DNA from: Oscillospiraceae bacterium | GTDB lineage: Bacteria > Bacillota > Clostridia > UBA1381 > UBA9506 | Assembly (NCBI GenBank): GCA_015069045.1 | Contig: SVJJ01000001.1 | Coordinates: forward strand, 92,621 to 156,620 | DNA: 64,000 nt | Direction of reading: 5' to 3' | Part shown: one piece after another, positions 55,233-63,736 of the stretch | Layout of the letters: the number at the start of each line of letters is the position of its first letter | Numbering within the stretch: position 1 is the stretch's first letter | Position numbers and translations under genes: made by a program | Notes under the pieces: model-generated | Databases searched by the model: none | What the model saw: only the letters and a program-made list of their open reading frames with translations | Told to the model about the DNA's origin: nothing

Positions 55233-56321
55233 TTATATTTCAATATGAGGTGCAAAGGTTCCTGCAATTTTGAGTTTATCACACACTTTGTTTAACTCCT
55301 CAATCATTTTTTTGCCTTCCTCAGTTTGGGTCGAACCGTCAATTTCTATGTAAAAATAATATTGCCATGAATGTTTCTTAAGGGGTCTGCTTCTTAGTGC
55401 TGTCATATTGTAACCGTACTTACCAATAATACTAATGGCATTTGCAAGAGAGCCTGCTTCATTCTTAACTGTAAACATCAAAACAGAATTTGAAAGGGAA
55501 GGGGAATCAGCTTTTACTTTTGAAAGAACTGCAAAACGCGTAGTATTTTCTCCGCTTTTATTTATGTTAGCTTCCAAAATCTTCAGCCCGTAGATTTCTG
55601 CTGTTTCCGCACTTGCAATAGCAGCAAGGGTTTTATCGTTTTTCGTTGCAACAAGCCCGGCAGCAATGGCGGTATTGCTGGCCTCCTCTGTATCAAAGCC
55701 TCGCAGTGTAATATAATCATGACACTGGCTGAGCGCCTGGGCATGACTCGTTACCTTTTTGATGTCTTCGATTGTCGCGCCAGAAAGTCCCAGTAAATTC
55801 TGATGAATTTCAAGTTCATAAATTCCGTTAATAAAAAGTCCACCTGAAAAAATCAGGTCAATAGTTTGTCCAACCTCACCTGCATAACTATTTTCTATTG
55901 GGAGCACAGCAACATCGCATTCACCATTAATGACTGAATCGTAAGCAGATTTAAAATCCCGGTGGGGTACCCTGTTACTGTCTGGGAATATTCTGCCTGC
56001 GGCAATGTGAGCAAAGGCGCCCTCCACACCGCTATAAGCTACCTTAAGTCCTGATTGCATACGATATTGATATGCTCTTGAAATAGACATAAGATTTTTA
56101 ATATACTCAATGTAATATTCCTTTATAACTGCATTTTCAACCATGGCAGCGGTTTTTTCGATAACGGCATCTTCTCTTTTTTGGTCTAAAATAGGAAGAC
56201 CAAATTCTTTTTTATACCCATAAACCATTTCGGAAGCATGCATTCTCTTCACAAAAAGCGCAGCCATTTGGGCATCCACTTCATTTATAATTTTTCTTGC
56301 TTCATCTAACTTACTTGCCAT
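55233..56321 (-). CDS. pheA: Chorismate mutase-prephenate dehydratase (P-protein)
   Basis: A 362-residue bifunctional enzyme. An AroQ-type chorismate mutase occupies about 1-90 (LDEARKIINEVDAQMAALFVKR). The prephenate dehydratase domain starts VAYSGVEGAFAHIAAGRIFP and contains GENTTRFAVLSK with the TRF motif. The C-terminal ACT domain (TALRSRPLKKHSWQYYF) resembles the Phe-binding ESRP site. The start at 56321 follows AAGGAAT; the longer upstream reading lacks a ribosome site. It makes phenylpyruvate and is probably inhibited by Phe, besides control by the T-box upstream of the operon. Confidence 0.94.
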   Translation of the reverse strand: MASKLDEARKIINEVDAQMAALFVKRMHASEMVYGYKKEFGLPILDQKREDAVIEKTAAMVENAVIKEYYIEYIKNLMSISRAYQYRMQSGLKVAYSGVEGAFAHIAAGRIFPDSNRVPHRDFKSAYDSVINGECDVAVLPIENSYAGEVGQTIDLIFSGGLFINGIYELEIHQNLLGLSGATIEDIKKVTSHAQALSQCHDYITLRGFDTEEASNTAIAAGLVATKNDKTLAAIASAETAEIYGLKILEANINKSGENTTRFAVLSKVKADSPSLSNSVLMFTVKNEAGSLANAISIIGKYGYNMTALRSRPLKKHSWQYYFYIEIDGSTQTEEGKKMIEELNKVCDKLKIAGTFAPHIEI

Positions 56322-56569
56322 CGCTGTTATTCCTTTCCAAGAAAACCTCACTTGCGCCTTTATGTCACAATTGAGGTTCAAAATGTTATTTGCGATAAAA
56401 CTTCGAATAAATTCTAAAACTCACTGTTTCATTTCCCAGTATGTTTCCTTACAGTAGGGTAGGAATAGCCAAAGCATAAAATATTGAAAAACTATCCAAA
56501 ATTTTGCTTTAGTTTCATAGAGTTAAGTTCATCATTAAGAGTTTCTGCATCAATCGTTTGTTAGCTGGA

Positions 56570-57001
56570 TTAAAGTTTACAAATATCTGCCTCTGTAATC
56601 AGTTTAAAACTGGCATCTGTCAGAGCTGTTTCTGCATTGCTATTATTTTCCACTCTCAGCACAACATAGGCATGTTTTTCTGTACGCGCCATAAATGCAT
56701 AGAGATATTCCACATTGATATTTGCTTTATCAAGGACATCAAGTGCGGCAGTAAGCCTGCCAGGTTCGTCGCCGATTTTAACACCTACAACATCAACTAC
56801 CTTAATAAGATATCCCTGTTCTTCCAGCACTTTTTCAGCAGCCTTTTCGTTATTTACAATAAGACGCAGAATACCGAAATCCTCTGTTTCCGCAACGGAC
56901 AGTGCTCTAATGTTAATACTGCTCCGGGCAAGAACATCCGTAACTGCAGCAATGGTACCTTTTTTATTTTGGACAAAAACGGTTAATTGTTTAATAGCCA
57001 T
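56570..57001 (-). CDS. Tandem ACT-domain regulatory protein
   Basis: A 143-residue protein made of two ACT domains: KQLTVFVQNKKGTIAAVTDV in the first and GVKIGDEPGRLTAALDVLDK in the second. Such proteins bind amino acids and are often encoded beside phenylacetate-CoA ligase genes of anaerobes. The start at 57001 follows AAGGAGAT. It may sense Phe or another aromatic amino acid and modulate the adjacent ligase; that partnership is inference from position (16-base gap). About 248 bases without a gene follow before pheA. Confidence 0.86.
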   Translation of the reverse strand: MAIKQLTVFVQNKKGTIAAVTDVLARSSINIRALSVAETEDFGILRLIVNNEKAAEKVLEEQGYLIKVVDVVGVKIGDEPGRLTAALDVLDKANINVEYLYAFMARTEKHAYVVLRVENNSNAETALTDASFKLITEADICKL

Positions 57002-57017
57002 TTTTAAATCTCCTTTC

Positions 57018-58325
57018 TTACACCAATTTACGTTTGTCAATAACACGAACGGCTTTACCCTCACTTCGTGCAATGCTCTTTGGAGGAACAAGATGTACGG
57101 TTGGGTTAATACCAAGCATGGTTTTCATTGCGCTTGCCAGTGCTTTTTCCATTGCCAGAACATCTCTCACCTTGTCTGTAAATTGCTCGGGAGACATTTC
57201 AACATTTACCTCGAAGGTGTCTGTATTATTTGCTCTGTCAACAACAATTTGATAGTTGGGCTGATAGCCTTCGTTAAGAAGAACGGTTTCAATCTGGCTC
57301 GGGAATACATTAACACCTCTTATAATGAGCATATCGTCTGTTCTGCCCATTGGTTTTGCCATTTTAATAAGAGTTCTCCCACAGGAGCACTTTTTTCTGG
57401 ATAAAACACAAATATCTCTGGTTCTGTATCGGAGTAAAGGAAAGGCCTCTTTATCAAGAGAAGTAAATACTAGCTCGCCCTTTTCACCCTCCGGAAGAAC
57501 CTCGCCTGTATCAGGATCAATAATTTCTGCAAGAAAATGGTCCTCATTAATGTGCATACCTGTTTGCTCGCTGCACTCAAAGGAAACGCCGGGGCCGGTT
57601 GTTTCGGTAAGACCATATATATCATAAGCCTTAATACCAAGTGTTTCTTCAATGCCTTTGCGCATTTCTTCTGTCCAGGGTTCAGCACCGAAAATACCTG
57701 CTTTTAGAGGAATATCCTCCGGTTTGTAGCCCTGTTCCTTCAATGTTTCACCAATATATGCCGCGTAAGAAGGTGTACAGCAAAGGATTGTGGCATTAAG
57801 GTCTGTCATAAACTGAATTTGACGATCTGTGTTACCGGAAGACATAGGCAGAGTAAGACATCCAACCTTATGAGAGCCACCGTTAAGACCGGGACCGCCG
57901 GTGAAAAGTCCGTAACCATAGGCTACCTGACATACATCCTTATTACTGCCGCCTGCTGCAACAATTGCACGGGCACAGCAATCCTCCCATAGGTCAACAT
58001 CCTTTTGGGTATAAAACGCAACAACACGTCGACCTGTTGTTCCTGATGTGGACTGAATACGCACACATTCCTCAAGAGGTTTTGCAAGAAGGCCATAAGG
58101 ATAAGCATCTCTTAAATCTGCTTTTGTAAGGAAGGGAAGCTTATGTAAATCGTGGATTCCCTTAATATCCTCAGGTTTAACCCCCTTTTTATCCATAAGA
58201 TTGCGGTAGTATTCCACATTTTCGTAAACATGCTTAACTTGTTTTACTAATTTTTCTGACTGAAGTTTTTTAATCTCGGGGACCGGCATGGTTTCGATTT
58301 CTTTTTGATAGTAGTTCTGCGCCAT
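57018..58325 (-). CDS. paaK: Phenylacetate-CoA ligase
   Basis: A 435-residue AMP-forming ligase. IQSTSGTTGRRVVAFYT near 90 is the nucleotide loop, TPSYAAYIGE, GIFGAEPWTEEMRKGIE and YDIYGLTETTGPG follow, and the C-terminal lid has GRTDDMLIIRGVNVFPSQIE. All are typical of PaaK. No oxidative phenylacetate genes (paaABCDE) are present. As first gene of a Phe T-box operon, it most likely activates scavenged phenylacetate so that an oxoacid:ferredoxin oxidoreductase elsewhere can carboxylate it to phenylpyruvate. The start at 58325 follows AAAGGATG. Confidence 0.92.
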   Translation of the reverse strand: MAQNYYQKEIETMPVPEIKKLQSEKLVKQVKHVYENVEYYRNLMDKKGVKPEDIKGIHDLHKLPFLTKADLRDAYPYGLLAKPLEECVRIQSTSGTTGRRVVAFYTQKDVDLWEDCCARAIVAAGGSNKDVCQVAYGYGLFTGGPGLNGGSHKVGCLTLPMSSGNTDRQIQFMTDLNATILCCTPSYAAYIGETLKEQGYKPEDIPLKAGIFGAEPWTEEMRKGIEETLGIKAYDIYGLTETTGPGVSFECSEQTGMHINEDHFLAEIIDPDTGEVLPEGEKGELVFTSLDKEAFPLLRYRTRDICVLSRKKCSCGRTLIKMAKPMGRTDDMLIIRGVNVFPSQIETVLLNEGYQPNYQIVVDRANNTDTFEVNVEMSPEQFTDKVRDVLAMEKALASAMKTMLGINPTVHLVPPKSIARSEGKAVRVIDKRKLV

Positions 58326-58389
58326 TTTTTGTTCATCCTTTCCATTACACTTGAAAATTTTGTAAAACAGGTTTGCAAGACATAAAAAC

Positions 58390-58674
58390 AAAAAAGTCCT
58401 CTGCAATCCTGTTTAAGGATACAGAGGACGAAAATAACATTTCCGTGGTACCACCTCAGTTCGCCGCCACCTCACAGTAACGACCTTATCAGGTACTATC
58501 ATACCTTAGTTCTATGACGGGAACACCCGTTGCCTCCTACTTAAAATTGCTTTCGTTCAGTGCACTGCTAACAGAAGGAATTCGTCAAGGTCATTACCAT
58601 TGCCTCGCACCAACCGGCAACTCTCTCCAGGCTCTTTCCAAGCTTACTTAGTTCTGCTCAATCGCATTTAAATT
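58390..58674 (-). promoter_or_regulatory. T-box riboswitch, probable Phe (UUC specifier)
   Basis: The minus strand shows a complete T-box. Stem I has an AGTA bulge and the apical GGAGAGAGTTGCCGGTTGG then GCGAGGCAA. The specifier loop is closed by CAGAA/TTCTG, with GAA-TTC-C facing AGTA and the codon at 58578-58580. The T-box sequence GGTGGTACCACGG is at 58443-58455. A terminator stem (GTCCTCTG/CAGAGGAC, 58393-58429) ends in a T-run. Uncharged tRNA-Phe should prevent termination. The aromatic genes downstream support the Phe reading. Confidence 0.93.
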
Positions 58675-58680
58675 TTTTAT

Positions 58681-58709
58681 ATTGTACCATATTTATGTGA
58701 CAAAGTCAA
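58681..58709 (-). promoter_or_regulatory. Promoter of the Phe T-box operon
   Basis: On the minus strand TTGACT and TACAAT are 17 bp apart, placing the transcript start near 58674, right at the base of T-box stem I. Confidence 0.85.
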
Positions 58710-58740
58710 TAGTTTTTGAAAAAATTAGTGATTTAATATT

Positions 58741-60267
58741 TTAGTCTTCCTGATAGCAAGCAAAGATTTCCTCGATTCTCTTGCTATCCTTATTTTTGGT
58801 GAATGCGCTCACTAGGGGCACAATCACAAATGAAATTGCCATAGCGGCAACACCCATCTCCGGTGATTTTGCAGCCGCTACGCTAAATCCTGAATTAAGC
58901 GTAATAACCAATGTTGAAATGCCAACAGTTAAAAGACCGGACAGGATACCTGCGTATGCGCCGATTTTTGTAATTTTCTTTGAGAAAAGTCCCCAAATAT
59001 ATGGTCCGATAAAACAACCGGAAACCACACCCCATGAGAATGACATAAGACTTACAATAATCGGAATGTTCTGTGTTGCGAAGATAAAGGAACAAGCTAC
59101 AAATACAAGGCAAAGAAGTCTTGTAAGGAGCATTTGTGTTTCAGGCTTTGTTTCTTTTTTTCTTACAGCAGGGATAAGGTCAACGGCCACCGCTGATGCA
59201 GATGTTAAAACAACAGCTTCTAATGTTGACATTGATGCTGAAAGAAGAAGAATCATAATAACCGCCAAAAGGATGATGCCTGCCGTTCCGCCACTTAAAA
59301 CGTCCATAAGCACTGTAGGAATTACGGAGTCAATACCACCTGTAGGAAGAACATCACCTAAGATAAGTCTTGATGTTGAACCAATAAGATATGCACCACA
59401 ACCAATCACTATGCAGAAAATTGTAGAAATAACGGTGCCACGCTTAATGGCTGCCGTATCCTTGATTGCATAGAACTTACCAATCATTTGCGGAAGTCCC
59501 CATGTACCGAAGCTTGTAAGCATAATGTTAAAGCAAAGGAACTTAAAAGATGAACCGCCAAAAATATTGGTAAGCTGCTTGCCGTCCTTGGGTATAGCGG
59601 CAAGGTTTTCTATAAGACCGGCAATACCGCCAACAACGCTGTGACTTAGTACTGCTACAACCAAACATACGACACCTACAATCATGATGATGCCCTGAAT
59701 AAGGTCTGTGTATGCTGTTGCTACATATCCGCCGGCAACAAGGTATACGGCTGTAAGGCAAGCAATGATAAGCATCCAAACCCACGTTTCAACACTGGGG
59801 AACACTGCACTGAAAAGAGAACCGAGACCTTTGTAAACCGCTGCAGAATACGGAACAAGGAATACAAAGATGATAACAGCCGCTAAAATCTTCATGCCTT
59901 TTGAAGCATATCGCTTTTCAAAGTATTCAGGCATTGTCTTTGCCTCAAGCTTCTTTGTCATTTTTCTTGTTCTATTTGCAAACAAAATCCATGAAAGAAG
60001 GCATCCAAGTACTGCATTGCCAATACCAATCCAGATACTCCCAAGGCCAATGTTCCAACCATGCTGTCCTGCGTAACCAACAAATACTACTGCAGAAAAA
60101 TATGTAGTACCGTAAGCGAAGGCTGTTACCCATGCGCCTATGTTTCTGCCTCCGATCAGAAAACCGTCCAGTGTTTTTGATTTGCCATAACTGATACAAC
60201 CAATCAGTGCCATTGCAATTGCATAAACGCAAAGAGCAATAATTGTGTAAAGTTGTGCGTTTGTCAT
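58741..60267 (-). CDS. Sodium:solute symporter (SSS family)
   Basis: A 508-residue membrane protein with about 13 hydrophobic segments. FLIGGRNIGAWVTAFAYGTTYFSAV near 35-59 and LVAGGYVATAYTDLIQGIIM near 175 are standard SSS stretches, the latter close to the sodium site. The substrate is unknown; the family covers acetate, pantothenate, proline and other solutes. GGAGG precedes the start at 60267. It is divergent from a LysR regulator, which probably controls it, and lies between two acid:CoA ligase units, so a carboxylate substrate is a reasonable guess. Confidence 0.9.
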   Translation of the reverse strand: MTNAQLYTIIALCVYAIAMALIGCISYGKSKTLDGFLIGGRNIGAWVTAFAYGTTYFSAVVFVGYAGQHGWNIGLGSIWIGIGNAVLGCLLSWILFANRTRKMTKKLEAKTMPEYFEKRYASKGMKILAAVIIFVFLVPYSAAVYKGLGSLFSAVFPSVETWVWMLIIACLTAVYLVAGGYVATAYTDLIQGIIMIVGVVCLVVAVLSHSVVGGIAGLIENLAAIPKDGKQLTNIFGGSSFKFLCFNIMLTSFGTWGLPQMIGKFYAIKDTAAIKRGTVISTIFCIVIGCGAYLIGSTSRLILGDVLPTGGIDSVIPTVLMDVLSGGTAGIILLAVIMILLLSASMSTLEAVVLTSASAVAVDLIPAVRKKETKPETQMLLTRLLCLVFVACSFIFATQNIPIIVSLMSFSWGVVSGCFIGPYIWGLFSKKITKIGAYAGILSGLLTVGISTLVITLNSGFSVAAAKSPEMGVAAMAISFVIVPLVSAFTKNKDSKRIEEIFACYQED

Positions 60268-60304
60268 TTGTTTTTCCTCCAAAGCTTGCATTTTTCCTTT
60301 ACAT

Positions 60305-60333
60305 AGTATATAATACATTACATAATTAGTCAA
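60305..60333 (-). promoter_or_regulatory. Promoter of the symporter gene in the divergent region
   Basis: On the minus strand TTGACT and TATACT have a 17-bp spacer. The 117-bp region to the LysR gene would also contain its operator. Confidence 0.75.
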
Positions 60334-60384
60334 ACAAATAGTTTTGATGTTTACAATCTATATTTTCGATGATGGAGGTAAAAG

Positions 60385-61278
60385 ATGGAACTGCGGAATT
60401 TAATTACTTTTATTCATGTAGCAGAACTGGGGAGTTTTACGAAAGCAGCGCAGCAGCTTGGTTATTCACAATCAACCGTATCCTTTCAAATAAAACAGCT
60501 CGAAGATGAACTTGGCTGCCTTTTATTTGAAAGAATAAATCACACAATAACACTAACTCAGCGAGGTTATGAGCTTGTTTCATATGCGCATCAAATTCGT
60601 TCGTTAACGGATAATTTTAAGGAGAATCTTGTGGGAGAACAGGATTGTCGTGGCCATATTCACATTGTAACTCCGGATTCGGTATGTGATGAAATGCTTA
60701 ATGCAAGCTACATAGATTTTCACCGCCAATATCCTTCTATATCTATAAAATTTACAACTGCGGATACTTCTGTTATGTTCGATATGTTAGACCATAACGA
60801 GGCTGATGTCATTATAACTCTTGATGCACATTCCTATCAAAAGGATTACATTATTGCCAAGGAAGAGCCGCTTTCTGCCCATTTTATTGCTAATGCAAAA
60901 TCAAAATTTGCAGGTGTTAAGGGATTATCTATTCATGACATTATCAATGAACCTTTTGTTTTGACAGAATATGGTCAAGGCTACAGACGGGTTTTTGATA
61001 AGGAACTTGCAAAGAAATCTTTAGAGATAACACCGGCTCTTGAAATTGGCAGAACCGATATTATCACTTCTTTAATCTCGCAAAGTGACATGATTTCATT
61101 TTTACCGGATTTCGTCACAAAGGCTATGGTAGAGTCAGGAATATTATGTTATCTTGATGTTTGTGATGTGAGCATAGATATTTGGAAACAGCTTATTTAT
61201 CACAAAAACAAATGGATGTCAAGGAGTCTTAAAATTTTCATTGACTATATTCAGAAAAATGAATTTTCTGACTTATAA
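60385..61278 (+). CDS. LysR-family transcriptional regulator
   Basis: A 297-residue regulator. The winged helix-turn-helix is at 1-60 (ELRNLITFIHVAELGSFTKA, then QLGYSQSTVSFQIKQLEDEL). The effector domain starts GHIHIVTPDSVCDEML near 92. Divergent placement from the symporter is the classic LysR arrangement, so it probably senses the transported compound and controls the symporter. GGAGG precedes the start. Confidence 0.93.
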   Translation: MELRNLITFIHVAELGSFTKAAQQLGYSQSTVSFQIKQLEDELGCLLFERINHTITLTQRGYELVSYAHQIRSLTDNFKENLVGEQDCRGHIHIVTPDSVCDEMLNASYIDFHRQYPSISIKFTTADTSVMFDMLDHNEADVIITLDAHSYQKDYIIAKEEPLSAHFIANAKSKFAGVKGLSIHDIINEPFVLTEYGQGYRRVFDKELAKKSLEITPALEIGRTDIITSLISQSDMISFLPDFVTKAMVESGILCYLDVCDVSIDIWKQLIYHKNKWMSRSLKIFIDYIQKNEFSDL

Positions 61279-61288
61279 TCATTGCAAA

Positions 61289-61322
61289 GGGGCGTGTCTT
61301 ACAAGATTTTAAGACACGGCCC
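61289..61322. terminator. Inverted repeat between convergent genes, possible terminator
   Basis: CGTGTCTTA and TAAGACACG form a 9-bp stem with a G/C-rich base, between the LysR stop and the stop of the acyl-CoA synthetase on the other strand. T-runs are weak on both sides, so efficiency is uncertain. Confidence 0.55.
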
Positions 61323-61372
61323 AAATTTAATTTATAGTGTTTGCCTGCATTTAAAGCTCTGCGCACCAACGA

Positions 61373-63679
61373 TTATAATGGCTTGTTCATTTTCTCCAAG
61401 TCGTTTTTGCGGATTTCAACACGTCTTACTTTACCGCTGATTGTTTTAGGAAGTTCATCCACAAACTCAACGATTCTCGGATATTTGTAAGGAGCAGTAT
61501 GTGTTTTAACATATTCCTGAATTTCTTTTTTCAGCTCGTCTGTACCTTCGGTTCCTTTTACAAGCACGATGGTTGCCTTTACAATCTGACCACGCACTTC
61601 ATCGGGAACAGGAGTGATTGCACATTCCAAAACATAGGGAAGCTCCATAATAACGCTTTCAATCTCAAAAGGTCCGATGCGGTATCCGGAAGATTTGATA
61701 ACATCATCAATTCTGCCAACATACCAAAGGTATCCGTCTTCGTCCATTGTTGCCTGATCGCCTGTATGATAATATCCGTCATGCCATACTTCGTTTGTTT
61801 TTTCTTCGTCCAGGTAATATCCAATAAAGAGTCCGCAAGGAACTTCATCTTTTACACGGATACAGATTTCACCTGTATCACCGGTCTTACATTCGTTTCC
61901 GTCAGGATCAAGCACAACTACATCATACAAAGGACTCGGTCTGCCCATTGAACCGATTTTCGGTGTTGAGCCAACAAAGTTTGCGATAGAGAGTGTTGTT
62001 TCTGTCTGACCAAAGCCTTCCATGATGGTAAGGCCTGTTGCTTTCTTAAACTGATTAAACACTTCAGGGTTTAATGCTTCGCCTGCGGTCGTTGCATACT
62101 CGATAGAAGAAAGATCATACTTTGACAAATCCTCTTTGATAAAGAAACGATACATTGTAGGCGGTGCACAGAAGGTTGTGATATGATATTTTGCAAACAT
62201 CGGCAAGATGTCTTCTGAATGGAAACGGTCAAAGTCATAGGTAAATTGCGCCGCTTCACAGAGCCATTGTCCGTAGAGCTTGCCCCAAAGAGCTTTACCC
62301 CAACCTGTATCAGAGATTGTAAAGTGAAGTCCGTCAGGATTTACATTATGCCAATGCTTTGCTGTAGGATAATGACCGAGTGCATATTTGTATGAATGAG
62401 TTGCGATTCTCGGATATCCTGTTGTTCCTGATGTAAAGAGCATAAGCATCGGATCGTTACCACAAGGAGTATTTTCGCATCTAGCAAAATGAGTGCTGAA
62501 GCGTTCCATTTCAACATTGAAATTGTGCCAGCCTTCTTTTTCGCCGCCGACTAAAACCTTAACCATACCGGGGTAGTTTGCAGCTGCCTTTTCTGCCTCA
62601 GTTGATACATCTCCGTCAGCAGTACATACAACTGCTTTTACTCTTGCTGCTTTGTATCTGTAATCAAAATCGTGTTCTACAAGCTGATTGGTTGCAGGGA
62701 TTGCGATTGCACCGATTTTATGAAGTGCAAGCATGCAGAACCAGAACTGATAATGTCTTTTTAGTACGAGCATTACGGTATCGCCTTTTTTGATACCGAG
62801 AGATTCAAAGTAGTTTGCAGTTTTTGCAGAATACTTTTTCATATCACTGAAAGTGAAGCGTCTGTCTGTCTTGTCGTTTGCTACCCACATCATAGCCAAT
62901 TTTTCGGGATTCTTTTCGGCGATAGCATCCACGCAGTCAAATGCAAAGTTGAATTTATCTGCGTTTTTGAACTTGATGCCGCTAAATACACCGTTTTCAT
63001 CATAGGATGATTCAATAAATTTATCTGCAACAGTTTCTGCCTTTTTCTTTTTAGCAGCTACCTTTGCCGCAATCAACGGTGCTTCGGGGTATTCTTCACT
63101 AACTGTTCCATCGTGCGGATTTAATACAACTGCATGGAATTCACAACCGCCCTCCGATACCGCAACCATTCCGTGAGGGATAAGGCTGTTATAGAAAATA
63201 GAGTCTCCTTCGTGGAGTACATCTATATGATTTCCAACCTGAACCTTGAGTGAACCCTTAACGATAACATCAAATTCCTGACCGTTATGTGAGTTTAACT
63301 GTATCGGAGCGTTCTGTTCCTCTTCAAGATACGGGAATTTAACGAGAAAAGGTTCTGCAAGTTTTTCTCTAAACTTAGGTGCAAGGTTATTGTATTCTAC
63401 ACCGTGTTTCTTTACGATTTTAAGTCCTTCGCCTTTTCTTGTGATAGCAAATGAAGTAAGGGTTGTGCTTGTTCCTTCAAGCAAATCTACAACTTCAACC
63501 CCGCAAGCCTTTGCACATTTGTAGATAAATGTGAAACTGAAGTCTGTTTCACCCATCTCTAAAACCTTGTAGTCCTCAACTGATACACCGCAAAGTTTTG
63601 CAAGCTCTTCCTGTGTGTATCCTTTTGCTTCGCGCAGGTCTTTGATTCTGCCTGCTACTTCTTTCAAACTGTAATCCAT
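61373..63679 (-). CDS. Acyl-CoA synthetase fused to an N-terminal XRE-cupin module
   Basis: A 768-residue three-domain protein from the start at 63679 (AAAGGAGA upstream). Residues 5-65 are an XRE-type helix-turn-helix (IKDLREAKGYTQEELAKLCG), about 105-180 a cupin (EFDVIVKGSLKVQVG, HEGDSIFYNSLIPHG), and about 225 to the end an AMP-forming acyl-CoA synthetase with MLFTSGTTGYPRIATHS, EGFGQTETTLS, WYVGRIDDVIKSSGYRIGP and the C-terminal lysine in KTISGKVRRVE. XRE-cupin pairs are usually free-standing regulators, so fusion to an enzyme is unusual. The leader is an Ile-type T-box, so 2-methylbutyrate or propionate is a plausible substrate. No test is possible from sequence. Confidence 0.9.
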   Translation of the reverse strand: MDYSLKEVAGRIKDLREAKGYTQEELAKLCGVSVEDYKVLEMGETDFSFTFIYKCAKACGVEVVDLLEGTSTTLTSFAITRKGEGLKIVKKHGVEYNNLAPKFREKLAEPFLVKFPYLEEEQNAPIQLNSHNGQEFDVIVKGSLKVQVGNHIDVLHEGDSIFYNSLIPHGMVAVSEGGCEFHAVVLNPHDGTVSEEYPEAPLIAAKVAAKKKKAETVADKFIESSYDENGVFSGIKFKNADKFNFAFDCVDAIAEKNPEKLAMMWVANDKTDRRFTFSDMKKYSAKTANYFESLGIKKGDTVMLVLKRHYQFWFCMLALHKIGAIAIPATNQLVEHDFDYRYKAARVKAVVCTADGDVSTEAEKAAANYPGMVKVLVGGEKEGWHNFNVEMERFSTHFARCENTPCGNDPMLMLFTSGTTGYPRIATHSYKYALGHYPTAKHWHNVNPDGLHFTISDTGWGKALWGKLYGQWLCEAAQFTYDFDRFHSEDILPMFAKYHITTFCAPPTMYRFFIKEDLSKYDLSSIEYATTAGEALNPEVFNQFKKATGLTIMEGFGQTETTLSIANFVGSTPKIGSMGRPSPLYDVVVLDPDGNECKTGDTGEICIRVKDEVPCGLFIGYYLDEEKTNEVWHDGYYHTGDQATMDEDGYLWYVGRIDDVIKSSGYRIGPFEIESVIMELPYVLECAITPVPDEVRGQIVKATIVLVKGTEGTDELKKEIQEYVKTHTAPYKYPRIVEFVDELPKTISGKVRRVEIRKNDLEKMNKPL

Positions 63680-63736
63680 TGTTTTGTCTCCTTTCATTTC
63701 TGACAAATTTGATATTTGGTTACTAATTTGAATAAA

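Noticed and set aside
57018..58325. Aerobic phenylacetate degradation
   Set aside because: paaK is alone without the epoxidase and ring-cleavage genes, and it is controlled by a Phe T-box together with biosynthetic genes.
58440..58640. tRNA-like or rRNA-like folding sequence
   Set aside because: The conserved blocks are those of a T-box leader with a terminator; no tRNA cloverleaf or CCA end is present.
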